From the NCBI GenBank assembly GCA_963830205.1, contig CAWHLP010000034.1, positions 1 to 64,000 on the forward strand: 64,000 nucleotides of DNA, in the 5' to 3' direction. Below, one piece after another: positions 8,947 through 19,887 of the stretch. The notes beneath the pieces are model-generated. The model saw only the letters and a program-made list of their open reading frames with translations, had not been told where the DNA came from and did no database searches. The stretch is from CAVSRC01 sp963830205. Its GTDB lineage: Bacteria; Pseudomonadota; Alphaproteobacteria; Rhizobiales; Kaistiaceae. The position numbers and the translations under genes are program-made. Positions within the stretch are counted from its first letter, which is position 1; every line of letters begins with the position of its first letter.

Positions 8947-9932
8947 GCGACCAGCCGCAACCGCCGCCGATCGAGATCGGACTGCATGCGGCGATCGTTG
9001 CGGTGGCCGAGCAGCAGCCGCTGATCCTGGTGGTCTCGCCCGGCGGCGGCGCCCCCGACAACCTGCCCTTCGGCCCGTTCAACCCGCTGGTGCACCGCAC
9101 CTTCGAGGCCGGCCTGCGCGACTGGGTGGCCGAACAGGCGGCGCTCAAGCTCGGCCACGTCGAGCAGCTCTATACGTTCGGCGATCGTGGGCGCCATACG
9201 CTGCCCGGCGACACCGGCCCGCACCTGGTCTCGGTCGGCTACCTGGCGCTCACCCGCATCGCCGACGATTCGGAAGAGGAACTGACCATGGCCCGCGCCC
9301 ATTGGCGGCGCTGGTATGCGTTCTTCCCGTGGGAGGATTGGCGCGAGGGGCGGCCGGCGGTGCTCGACGAGACCATCCTGCCGGCGCTCGACCGCTGGAG
9401 CCGCACCGAGCCGGCGTCGGAGCCGACCGAGCGGCGGCCGCTGGGGCGGCGCGAGCGGATGCGGCTGGCCTTCGGCGACGACGGTTCCCGCTGGGATGAG
9501 GAGCGCGCGCTCGACCGCTATGAACTGCTCTACGAGGCGGGGCTGGTGATGGAGGCCGAGCGCGACGGCCGCCCCCTGTTCGACCACGTCGTCGCCCGCA
9601 CGACGGGCTCGTGCATGCGCTTCGACCACCGCCGCATCCTGGCGACCGCCATCTCCCGGCTGAGGTCCAAGCTGAAATACCGCCCGGTGGTCTTCGAGCT
9701 GATGGCCGATGCCTTCACCCTCACCGAGCTGCAGCGCACGGTGGAGGCGATCTCCGGCCGCCATCTGCACAAGCAGAACTTCCGCCGCCTGGTCGAAGGG
9801 GCCGCCCTGGTCGAGCCGACCGGCCAGACCGCCCCCCAGAAGCGGGGGCGGCCGGCGGCGCTCTTCCGGTTCCGCCGCGAGGTCCTCAAGGAGCGTCCGG
9901 CCTCGGGATTCCGCTTCGGCGTCCGGGCATGA
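8943..9932 (+). CDS. nadQ: NadQ-type NAD biosynthesis regulator
   Basis: A 329-aa protein with an N-terminal Nudix-like domain (AAIVAVAEQQPLILVV at residues 12-27; no intact Nudix box, so ligand binding rather than hydrolysis) and a C-terminal winged-helix domain (ADAFTLTELQRTVEAISGRH and RRLVEGAALVEPT, residues about 257-300). This matches the alphaproteobacterial NAD regulator family defined by comparative genomics as NadQ, a repressor of nadABC that senses an NAD-related ligand. nadA-GNAT-nadB-nadC lies 6-10 kb downstream and has a matching palindrome in its promoter. It starts at GTG and overlaps the phosphatase stop. Confidence 0.85.
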   Translation: MSDQPQPPPIEIGLHAAIVAVAEQQPLILVVSPGGGAPDNLPFGPFNPLVHRTFEAGLRDWVAEQAALKLGHVEQLYTFGDRGRHTLPGDTGPHLVSVGYLALTRIADDSEEELTMARAHWRRWYAFFPWEDWREGRPAVLDETILPALDRWSRTEPASEPTERRPLGRRERMRLAFGDDGSRWDEERALDRYELLYEAGLVMEAERDGRPLFDHVVARTTGSCMRFDHRRILATAISRLRSKLKYRPVVFELMADAFTLTELQRTVEAISGRHLHKQNFRRLVEGAALVEPTGQTAPQKRGRPAALFRFRREVLKERPASGFRFGVRA

Positions 9933-9942
9933 GGTGGATGGC

Positions 9943-10413
9943 CTACGGCGCCGGCGCCGGCGTCGAAATGACCAGCTTGCCGCCATTTTCGGCGACGAAG
10001 GATTCCGACGTGCCCTTCGATTGGCCGTTGGCGTCCTTCTTGGTGATGGCGACCACCAGCTTCTTGTAGGGCTTGGGCGCCAGGACGAACTTGCCGCCGG
10101 ACGGGCCGTCCATGGGCTCGGCCGCCTGCTTGACCTCGTCGGCGGTCAGGTCGCGGAGGCTGATGTCGGTGATGGTGCCGCCGAAGTCGGCGGTCATCAT
10201 CTCGGCGTAGAATTCGAGCGCCATGGGGTCGGCACCCTCGGTATAGAGAAGCGCCTTGAGGGCTTCGCCGTCGGAGGCCTCGTAGGCCTGTTTGTAGGCA
10301 TCGACGAAGGCCTTCTCCTGTTCGGCCGAAGCAGCATTGGCGGGGCCAGCCAGCAGGCCGGCAAGCGCCACAACGGCGACCAACGGAGCGCCGATCCTCA
10401 GCAGTCTCAACAT
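9943..10413 (-). CDS. Secreted protein of unknown function
   Basis: A 156-aa protein from the ATG at 10413. Residues 1-27 are a signal peptide (VAVVALAGLLAGPANAA, cleaved before SAEQ). The mature part starts EKAFVDAYKQAYEASDGEALKALL, a helix resembling the first helices of NTF2-like small-ligand domains, and ends TSESFVAENGGKLVIS. An NTF2-like fold is a guess. It stands alone, convergent with nadQ. Confidence 0.65.
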   Translation of the reverse strand: MLRLLRIGAPLVAVVALAGLLAGPANAASAEQEKAFVDAYKQAYEASDGEALKALLYTEGADPMALEFYAEMMTADFGGTITDISLRDLTADEVKQAAEPMDGPSGGKFVLAPKPYKKLVVAITKKDANGQSKGTSESFVAENGGKLVISTPAPAP

Positions 10414-10633
10414 GTCGTTGTCTTTCTCAGGTTGCAGAACGTCACCGCAGACTTCGCGGCAGAAGGCCCCCAACCCCAATCGTCGCCAAATGGTGTCGTC
10501 ATCTGGCCTGTCCCCGCGGCGGAGATTGCATGGGTCGATCGACCCCGGCAAGTGCATCAGGTCACAGCCTCAAGGGCCGCCAAATGGCAGTCCGCCACAG
10601 GCCGTTGACCTGCATCAAGGCCCCCTTTACCCC

Positions 10634-10658
10634 CCTGTGGTTTGTGGCGAACCACAGG
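10634..10658. promoter_or_regulatory. Perfect 9-bp inverted repeat upstream of ppdK
   Basis: CCTGTGGTT (10634-10642), a 7-base spacer, AACCACAGG (10650-10658). It ends 32 bp before the ppdK ATG. It could be a protein operator or an mRNA hairpin in the leader; there is no T-run, so it is not a simple terminator. Confidence 0.5.
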
Positions 10659-10690
10659 TTCAACTCCCACCTCAGACTGCGGGTTTTCTC

Positions 10691-13375
<2,685 letters not shown>

Positions 13376-13411
13376 TACGGACCACGCAATCGCCCTGAAT
13401 TCCTCGCATTG

Positions 13412-13459
13412 TCGCCCCCTTTGGCGGGTCTTCTCCCGCCGGAGGGGGCGATTTCTTTT
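13412..13459 (+). terminator. Rho-independent terminator after ppdK
   Basis: TCGCCCCCT (13412-13420) pairs with AGGGGGCGA (13443-13451), extended by an inner GGCGGG/CCCGCC stem, and is followed directly by TTTCTTTT (13452-13459). Confidence 0.88.
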
Positions 13460-13588
13460 GCATTGCGATCGCGGCATTAACCGAGTTTCAAGGTTAATCC
13501 CCCATCACTTGACGATCCTGGGGTAGCGCAGCCGCCCGTCAGTCGGGTGCCCCTCAGCAGTGTGTCAGTGGCGTGGGTGGAGTAGGGC

Positions 13589-14590
13589 GTGGTCGTACGG
13601 GGGAGACAGCGTAAGCGTAACCGCAGGCGAAGGTCCGGCCTGGGCCGTCTCGTCCTTGCCGGCCTGCTGCTGTCGCTCTCCACCCAGAAGCTCGCCCATC
13701 AGGAATTCCCGACCGACAGCGGCAATCAGGTCGCCCGCGCCACCGATCCGACCATCACCGGTTCCATCGCCGTCAGCGATCGCATCAACCGCGCGCCGAA
13801 GACCGACCGCCTCGTCGCCTGGCGGCCGCAGCCGATCACCGCCGGCGCTCTCAAGGCGGCCAGTCTGTTCGCGGCGCCCGATTCCGACCCGGCGCTGCCG
13901 CGCATGGCCTTCGTCATGCCCACGGTCGAGACCAACGCGGTGGCGATGAGCGCCGCACCCCCGGCCAAGGCGACGCCGGTGCCGCAGCCGGCGCCCGACG
14001 CCAAGGCGCAGCCGACGGCGCTCGCTTATGCCAACGCCGATGCCGGCGACCAGGCGACCAGCAAGATCTTCGATGCGGTGATGGCCAGCAAGAGCCGCGG
14101 CGCGGTGGTCCTCGACCCGAACATCGACGCCCAGCATGCCTGGCTGAACTACGCGCTGCCGGCCAATGTGAAATCCGCCAGCGAGGTCAAGTGCCTGGCC
14201 ACGGCGATCTACTTCGAGGCACGCGGCGAGCCCCAGTTGGGGCAGATCGCGGTCGCCCAGGTGGTGCTCAACCGCCTGAAGAACCCCGCCTACCCCAACA
14301 CCATCTGCGCCGTCGTCTACCAGAACAAGAACAAGCGCAACGCCTGCCAGTTCTCGTTCGCCTGCGACGGCATTCCCGACCGCATCACCGACCGCTCGGC
14401 GTGGACCTCGTCACAGGCGCTGGCCACCAAGATCCTCAACGACGACCGCACGATGTACCTGTCCGACGTCGGTGCGGCCACCCACTACCACGCCAACTAC
14501 GTGCGGCCGCGCTGGGCCCGGTCGATGAACAAGGTCGACAAGATCGGCCGCCACATCTTCTACACGACCAAGGACGGCGGCTGGGGCTGA
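13589..14590 (+). CDS. Cell-wall hydrolase, SleB family
   Basis: A 333-aa protein with an Arg/Lys-rich N-terminus, one membrane or signal segment (LGRLVLAGLLLSLS, residues about 18-31), a long Pro/Ala-rich periplasmic linker and a C-terminal Hydrolase_2 (SleB-type) domain from about residue 200. That domain carries ATAIYFEARGEPQLGQIAVA with the likely catalytic Glu, CAVVYQN, CQFSFACDG and ATHYHANYVRPRW. Relatives cleave peptidoglycan glycan strands. The start is a GTG at 13589; the region before it holds the ppdK terminator. Confidence 0.85.
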   Translation: MVVRGRQRKRNRRRRSGLGRLVLAGLLLSLSTQKLAHQEFPTDSGNQVARATDPTITGSIAVSDRINRAPKTDRLVAWRPQPITAGALKAASLFAAPDSDPALPRMAFVMPTVETNAVAMSAAPPAKATPVPQPAPDAKAQPTALAYANADAGDQATSKIFDAVMASKSRGAVVLDPNIDAQHAWLNYALPANVKSASEVKCLATAIYFEARGEPQLGQIAVAQVVLNRLKNPAYPNTICAVVYQNKNKRNACQFSFACDGIPDRITDRSAWTSSQALATKILNDDRTMYLSDVGAATHYHANYVRPRWARSMNKVDKIGRHIFYTTKDGGWG

Positions 14591-14632
14591 GCCCTCGGGC
14601 GGTCTCATCCTTTCGAAGCCTGCCTTCCTTCT

Positions 14633-14675
14633 GTCCTCATCCTGAGGTGCGAGCGAAGCGAGCCTCGAAGGACGA
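14633..14675. repeat. Palindromic intergenic repeat (CTCATCCTGAGG family)
   Basis: CTCATCCTGAGGTGCGAGCG followed by AAGCGAGCCTCGAAGGACGA, an imperfect palindrome. The same family occurs at 37310 and 52537. Confidence 0.65.
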
Positions 14676-14705
14676 GGGCGGGTCGCCGCCTCCTTGCCCT
14701 GCCCC

Positions 14706-15551
14706 TCACTCGACCCGGCGCTGGACGCTGACGAGGAGGGAATCGTCGACCTCCAGGATCTTGCGGGCTTCCTCGATGACCTCAGGGTCGAGCGTCACCG
14801 GTGACAAGTCGACGCCGGCGGACAGCGCCTTGGCGATCACTTTCAAGGCGGCGACACGGGCGTACTTCTTGTTCTCCGCCGCGATCGCGTGCCACGGGGC
14901 ATAGTCGGTCGAGGTCTTGGCGAACATGTCGTTGGTGGCCTGCTCGTAATCGGCCCACTTGTTGCGGTTGCGGAAGTCCTCATAGGAGAGCTTCCAGCGC
15001 TTGCTCGGGTTGCGCAGGCGGTCCTGGAAGCGGCGCAGCTGCTCCTTCGGCGAGATGTGCATGAAGATCTTGATGACGCGCGTGCCGTGATCGACCAGCG
15101 CCCGCTCGAAGTCGTTGATCTCGCGATAGGCACGCTTCCATTCGGCGTCGCTGGCGAACTTCTCGATGCGCTCGACCAGAACGCGCCCGTACCACGAGCG
15201 GTCGAACACCGAGACGCCGCCATGCGGCGGCAGGCGCTCGAAGAAGCGCGCCAGGTAATGGCGCTCGAGATAGTACTGGCGGGGCGCCGAGATCGGCCAG
15301 ACCTTGAAGCCGCGCGGATCGAGCACTGCGGCCATGCAGCGGATGGTGCCGCCCTTGCCGGCAGCGTCCCAGCCCTCGAAGACGATGGCCGCCGAGTGGC
15401 CGGCCTTGAGGTAGGCGTGCTGGATGCGGATCAGGCGCTGCTGCACCTCGGCCAGCTGCTTCTCATAGACCGGCACCTCGATGGTCTTCGACAGGTCGAC
15501 CTTGGAGAGGCGCGGGGGCTTGTGGTTGCTGGAGCTTGTCGACTTGGTCAT
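14706..15551 (-). CDS. ppk2: Polyphosphate kinase 2
   Basis: A 281-aa single-domain PPK2, which transfers phosphate between polyphosphate and nucleotides. Walker A is GWDAAGKGG, the lid has RYYLERHYLARFF-like sequence, and Walker B is DRSWYGRVLVERIE. The short form corresponds to the class that phosphorylates nucleoside mono- or diphosphates. The start at 15551 (MTKSTSSSNHK) was preferred to an ATG 15 codons upstream because of family length. It lies 74 bp downstream of nadC on the same strand and could be co-transcribed with the nad genes. Confidence 0.92.
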   Translation of the reverse strand: MTKSTSSSNHKPPRLSKVDLSKTIEVPVYEKQLAEVQQRLIRIQHAYLKAGHSAAIVFEGWDAAGKGGTIRCMAAVLDPRGFKVWPISAPRQYYLERHYLARFFERLPPHGGVSVFDRSWYGRVLVERIEKFASDAEWKRAYREINDFERALVDHGTRVIKIFMHISPKEQLRRFQDRLRNPSKRWKLSYEDFRNRNKWADYEQATNDMFAKTSTDYAPWHAIAAENKKYARVAALKVIAKALSAGVDLSPVTLDPEVIEEARKILEVDDSLLVSVQRRVE

Positions 15552-15625
15552 GGGTCTTGCTGCCTGCCGGTCAAGAGGATCGGCAATTGGTAGCACAGTC
15601 CGCTCAGCAGTCGAAACGGAGCCGG

Positions 15626-16489
15626 CTAAGCGGCCTTCACCACCACGTCGAGCGCGAGGTCGAGGATCGGCGCCGAATGGGTGATCCAGCCCGACGAGAT
15701 GACGTCGACGCCGGTCGCGGCGATTGCCGCGACGGTTTCCAGCGTGACATTGCCCGAGGCTTCGGTGACGGCGCGGCCGGCGACCAGCTTCACCGCCTCG
15801 CCCATCTCGGCCGGCGCCATGTTGTCGAGCAGCACCGCGTCCGGCCCCTCGACCATCGCCTCGGCGAGCTGGTCGAGCGTGTCGATCTCGACCTCGACCT
15901 TGACCAGATGGCCGGCGGCGGCGCGGGCGGCGCGGATCGCGGCGATGACGCCGCCGGCGACCGCGATGTGGTTGTCCTTGATGAGGATGGCATCGTCGAG
16001 GCCGAAGCGGTGGTTCGTGCCGCCGCCACAGCGCACGGCGTATTTCTCGAAGGCGCGGAGCCCCGGCGTCGTCTTGCGGGTATCGGCGATGCGGGCGCGG
16101 GTGTGCCTGACCCGGGCGACGAAGGCCGCGGTCGCGGTGGCGATGCCGGAAAGGTGGCAGAGGTAATTGAGCGCCACGCGCTCGGCCGCGAGCACGGCGC
16201 GCGCCGGGCCCTCCACCGTCGCCACCACGGCACCGGCCTCGACCGCGTCACCATCGGCAGCCCTGGCGGTGAAGCGGATCGCCGCATCGACCTCGCGGAA
16301 GGCGGCGGCGGCGATGGCGAGGCCGGCGAGCACGCCGCCCTTGCGGGCGACGAGGTTCGCCGTGGCGATCGCATCGGCCGGAATGGTCGCGGCGGAGGTG
16401 ATGTCCCCTGCCCGGCCGAGGTCCTCCTTCAGCGCGGCGCGCACCGCGTCCACGACAAGCAGAGCGGGCAAATCCGGCAGGTCGCTCAT
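15626..16489 (-). CDS. nadC: Nicotinate-nucleotide pyrophosphorylase (quinolinate PRTase)
   Basis: A 287-aa enzyme joining quinolinate and PRPP to form nicotinate mononucleotide, the third step of de novo NAD synthesis. Motifs: EDLGRAGDITSAATIP (residues about 22-37), ADTRKTTPGLRAFEKYAV, GGGTNHRFGLDDAILIKDNH and a phosphate-binding C-terminal barrel (EASGNVTLE). The ATG overlaps the nadB TGA (ATGA), showing translational coupling. Confidence 0.97.
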   Translation of the reverse strand: MSDLPDLPALLVVDAVRAALKEDLGRAGDITSAATIPADAIATANLVARKGGVLAGLAIAAAAFREVDAAIRFTARAADGDAVEAGAVVATVEGPARAVLAAERVALNYLCHLSGIATATAAFVARVRHTRARIADTRKTTPGLRAFEKYAVRCGGGTNHRFGLDDAILIKDNHIAVAGGVIAAIRAARAAAGHLVKVEVEIDTLDQLAEAMVEGPDAVLLDNMAPAEMGEAVKLVAGRAVTEASGNVTLETVAAIAATGVDVISSGWITHSAPILDLALDVVVKAA

Positions 16490-18078
16490 GCCGGAACCGG
16501 CACCGGGCGGGTGCTGATGGCCGCGGTGCTGATCGCCTCGGCCTCGGCCAGCGTGATGTAGGTGCGGTGCTGCCAGGCGGGGTCGTGCTGGGGATAGTCG
16601 GAGCGGAAATGCCCGCCGCGGCTCTCGGTGCGGGCAAGCGCCGCAGCGGCGATGATGCGCGCGGCGGTGAGCATGTTGAGCAAGCGCTCGGAGCGGCAGT
16701 TGCGGCCAAGCTCGTCGATGGCCGCCAGGGCCCCGATCAATCCCTCGCGCGTGCGCACGACGCCGACCAGCGCGGTCATGGTCTGGCGCAGGCGGGTCAC
16801 GGCGGCGGGGTCCGGCATCTCGTCCAGGGCCACCTCGTCGGTCTCCGTGACGGCCATGCGCATCGGCTGCGGCAGGTGGTCGGCAAGGTCGTCGGCGATG
16901 CGGGCGGCAAAGACGACCGCTTCGAGCAGGGAGTTGGAGGCCAGGCGATTGGCGCCGTGGGCGCCGGTCGAGGTGCATTCGCCGCAGGCCCACAGGCCGT
17001 CGAGGGTCGTGCGGCCGTGGCCATCGGTGAGGATGCCGCCCATGTGGTAGTGCTCGGCCGGCGCGATCGGGATCGGCTGCGTAACCGGGTCGAGGCCGGC
17101 CTCGCGGCAGTACTTGTAGACGGTGGGGAAATGCTCGGGGAAGCCGGCGCCGATCGCCTCGCGGCAGTCGAGGAAGGCGCCGCGGCCGGCCTGCACCTCG
17201 GCATAGACGGCGCGGGCGACGACATCGCGCGGCGCCAGCTCGGCCAGCGGATGGACGGCGAGCATGAAGCGCTCGCCGGCCTTGTTGATCAGCTTGGCGC
17301 CCTCGCCGCGCAGCGCCTCGGTCGCCAGCGGCGCCGGGTCGCGGCCGACGTCGATCACGGTCGGGTGGAACTGCACGAATTCGGGATCGCCGATCACCGC
17401 GCCGGCACGGGCGGCCATGGCGACGCCGCCGCCGGCCGCCTCGGTCGGGTTGGTGCTGATGGCGTAGAGGTGGCCGATGCCGCCCGAGGCGAACACGATG
17501 GCGCGCGCGGCAAAATGCAGAGCCGGCCCACCCTCAACGGGACGCGCGATGAGGCCGGTGACGCGCCGGCCCTTGTGGGTCAGGCGCTCGCCGACATAGC
17601 CCTCGAACAGGCGGATCGACGGCGTCTTGCGCACGTGGGCGACGAGCGCCGCCATGATGGCGGCGCCGGCCATGTCACCGGCGACGTGGACGACGCGGCG
17701 CTCGGAATGGGCCGCCTCGCGCGACATCGACAGATGCCCGGCAAGGTCGCGGTCGAAGGGCACGCCGTATTCGAGCAGATCGTAGATGCGCTGCGGCCCG
17801 TCGGAGATCATCAGGCGGGCGATCCTCTCCGCCACGATGCCGTCGCCGGCGGCAATGGTGTCGGCGAGGTGCTTCTCGACCGAGTCGCCGGCGGACATGG
17901 CGGCGGCGATGCCGCCCTGCGCCCAGGCGGAGGACGCCCCCTCGCCGATCGGCGCGGCCGAGATGACGGTGACCGGGCGCGGCGCCAGGCGCAGCGCCGT
18001 GAACAGACCGCCGACCCCGCCGCCAACGATGACGACGTCGTCGGACACGAGTGGCGATGCGGCGAGCTTCTGCAACAT
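16486..18078 (-). CDS. nadB: L-aspartate oxidase
   Basis: A 530-aa flavoenzyme oxidising L-aspartate to iminoaspartate for NadA. The FAD-binding start is DVVIVGGGVGGLFTALRLA; GEGASSAWAQGGIAAAMS, GECTSTGAHGANRLASNSLLEA and the C-terminal helical domain are complete. Full-length for the family. It lies 8 bp downstream of the GNAT gene and overlaps nadC by 4 bp. Confidence 0.97.
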   Translation of the reverse strand: MLQKLAASPLVSDDVVIVGGGVGGLFTALRLAPRPVTVISAAPIGEGASSAWAQGGIAAAMSAGDSVEKHLADTIAAGDGIVAERIARLMISDGPQRIYDLLEYGVPFDRDLAGHLSMSREAAHSERRVVHVAGDMAGAAIMAALVAHVRKTPSIRLFEGYVGERLTHKGRRVTGLIARPVEGGPALHFAARAIVFASGGIGHLYAISTNPTEAAGGGVAMAARAGAVIGDPEFVQFHPTVIDVGRDPAPLATEALRGEGAKLINKAGERFMLAVHPLAELAPRDVVARAVYAEVQAGRGAFLDCREAIGAGFPEHFPTVYKYCREAGLDPVTQPIPIAPAEHYHMGGILTDGHGRTTLDGLWACGECTSTGAHGANRLASNSLLEAVVFAARIADDLADHLPQPMRMAVTETDEVALDEMPDPAAVTRLRQTMTALVGVVRTREGLIGALAAIDELGRNCRSERLLNMLTAARIIAAAALARTESRGGHFRSDYPQHDPAWQHRTYITLAEAEAISTAAISTRPVPVPA

Positions 18079-18086
18079 GATCGGCC

Positions 18087-18551
18087 TCAGGCGAGTGACT
18101 TGGTCATTGGATGAACGAAGACGGCAAACCTCTGCTCTGGCGCGCCGTCGTCACGCCAGCCTCGCGCGACATAGAATGCATGCGCCGTGGCCGTGCTGGT
18201 GAGCCGCCCGATGCCGAGCCCTTCCGCCCGGAGCGCACTTTCGATCGTCGCGAGCAGCGCCGTGCTCACGCCGGAAAAGCGGGCCTCAGGCGAAACATAG
18301 TTCAGCAGCACTTCGCCGCGCACATTGCAACCGCCGACGCCGACGACCGCGTCGTCGCGTTCCGCCACGAACAGCCGGTTGTCGGGATTGTCGAACCATG
18401 CGGCGACGCCGGCTGGCGACTTGTTTGCCAGCCAACGATCAAGGTTCTCCTGCACGCTGCCGTGATCTCGCTCGCACAGGGTCGTAATGGAAGCGATCAG
18501 CACGTGGCTCATCGCTTCGGCATCAGCCGGATTCGCTTCGCGAATGATCAT
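18087..18551 (-). CDS. GNAT-family acetyltransferase inside the nad operon
   Basis: A 154-aa GNAT protein. It has the N-terminal MIIREANPADAEAMSHVLIA, the central strand RLFVAERDDAVVGVGGC and a pyrophosphate-loop region SPEARFSGVSTALLATIESA, a weaker form of the usual Q/RxxGxG/A. The C-terminal ATAHAFYVARGWRDDGA is typical of GNATs acting on small molecules. It sits between nadA (34 bp) and nadB (8 bp) in the same direction, so it is almost certainly co-regulated by NadQ. The substrate is unknown. Confidence 0.85.
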   Translation of the reverse strand: MIIREANPADAEAMSHVLIASITTLCERDHGSVQENLDRWLANKSPAGVAAWFDNPDNRLFVAERDDAVVGVGGCNVRGEVLLNYVSPEARFSGVSTALLATIESALRAEGLGIGRLTSTATAHAFYVARGWRDDGAPEQRFAVFVHPMTKSLA

Positions 18552-18585
18552 GGCAGCCTTTCGACCCGAGTCGACAGCCCCCGTC

Positions 18586-19668
18586 TCAGCTCTTCAGATT
18601 GACCATGCGCTCGACGGCGCGGCGCGCCTTGGCTGCCACCATCGGGTCGATGGTGACCTCCTCGCCCATGGTGAGCAGGCTGTCGAGAATTCGCGGCAGC
18701 GTGATCCGCTTCATGTGCGGGCAGAGGTTGCACGGCCGGATGAACTCGATGTCCGGGTTCTCGGCGGCGACGTTGGAGGCCATCGAGCATTCGGTGACGA
18801 GCAGCACCTTGGCCGGGCGCTTCTTCTCCACCCAGGCGCTCATCTTGGCGGTCGAGCCGGTGAAATCCGCCTCGGCGAGCACGTCCGGCGGGCATTCGGG
18901 ATGGGCGACGATCTGGATGCCGGGATTGGCCTCGCGATATTCGCGCAGCTCCTTGCCGGTGAAACGCTCATGCACCTCGCAGGCGCCGGTCCAGGCGATG
19001 ATCTTCACGCTTGTCTGCGAGGCGACCCACTTGGCGAGATACTGGTCGGGCAGCAGGATCACCCGCTCGGCGCCGAGGCTCTCGACCACCTCGACCGCAT
19101 TGGACGAGGTGCAGCAGATGTCGCTCTCGGCCTTCACGTCGGCGGAGGTGTTGACATAGGTGACGATCGGAACGCCGGGATAGGTCTCGCGCAGGAGGCG
19201 CACGTCGGCCCCGGTGATCGAGGCGGCGAGCGAGCAGCCGGCGCGGCGGTCGGGGATGAGGACGGTCTTGTCCGGATTGAGCAGCTTCGATGTCTCGGCC
19301 ATGAAGTGCACGCCGCACTGGACGATGACGTCGGCGTCGGTCTTGGTCGCGGCGACGGCAAGCTGGAGCGAATCGCCGGTGATGTCGGCGACGCAGTGGT
19401 AGATCTCGGGCGCCTGGTAGTTGTGCGCCAGGATGACGGCGTTGCGCACCTTCTTGAGGTCGTTGATCGCCTTGATGTAGGGCGCCATCACCGGCCATTC
19501 GATGGCCGGGATCACGTTCCTGACGCGCTCGTAGAGGTGCGCCGTCTCGCGCGCCACCTCATCGGTGTAAGCGAGCGAGGGCATAGGCAGCGGTTCCATC
19601 GCCGCGCCGCCCTTGCGGGCCGACAGGCCGGGCCGCACAAGAACCTCGGATTCCAATCCGATTGTCAT
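18586..19668 (-). CDS. nadA: Quinolinate synthase
   Basis: A 360-aa [4Fe-4S] enzyme condensing iminoaspartate with dihydroxyacetone phosphate to quinolinate. Candidate cluster cysteines lie in VQCGVHFMAET, WTGACEVHERF and CNLCPHMKRI; LAHNYQAPEIYHCVAD and YVNTSADVKAESDICCTSSN are the other family blocks. First gene of the nad operon; the start at 19668 follows a GGAG-like site and the NadQ palindrome. Confidence 0.97.
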   Translation of the reverse strand: MTIGLESEVLVRPGLSARKGGAAMEPLPMPSLAYTDEVARETAHLYERVRNVIPAIEWPVMAPYIKAINDLKKVRNAVILAHNYQAPEIYHCVADITGDSLQLAVAATKTDADVIVQCGVHFMAETSKLLNPDKTVLIPDRRAGCSLAASITGADVRLLRETYPGVPIVTYVNTSADVKAESDICCTSSNAVEVVESLGAERVILLPDQYLAKWVASQTSVKIIAWTGACEVHERFTGKELREYREANPGIQIVAHPECPPDVLAEADFTGSTAKMSAWVEKKRPAKVLLVTECSMASNVAAENPDIEFIRPCNLCPHMKRITLPRILDSLLTMGEEVTIDPMVAAKARRAVERMVNLKS

Positions 19669-19690
19669 CCTGCGTTTTCTCCGGTCACCA

Positions 19691-19715
19691 ATATATACTC
19701 AATTAGAGCATATAT
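19691..19715 (-). promoter_or_regulatory. Candidate NadQ operator upstream of nadA
   Basis: Two 10-bp arms, ATATATACTC and GAGCATATAT, separated by AATTA; the arms match at nine of ten positions. It lies 22 bp upstream of the nadA ATG, where binding would block transcription. The assignment rests on its position before nadA, its symmetry and the presence of nadQ in the window. Confidence 0.75.
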
Positions 19716-19887
19716 CGGAGCTTAAAATATCCGGCCAAAGCCGGGGCACGCTCAACGATATAAGCACGTTCTGAGCAAAAGACAAAGTCCCAGCCATGAA
19801 ATTCCCACATGGCACACATCAGGATTTTAGATTGTTTGGCGCCGCCGCTTGCCGCTACGCTCGCCCCGAGGGGAAGGAGCGACGGTC

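Noticed and set aside
13492..13502. TTAACC and GGTTAA near the cell-wall hydrolase as a CtrA site
   Set aside because: The two half-sites are 13 bases apart, not seven.
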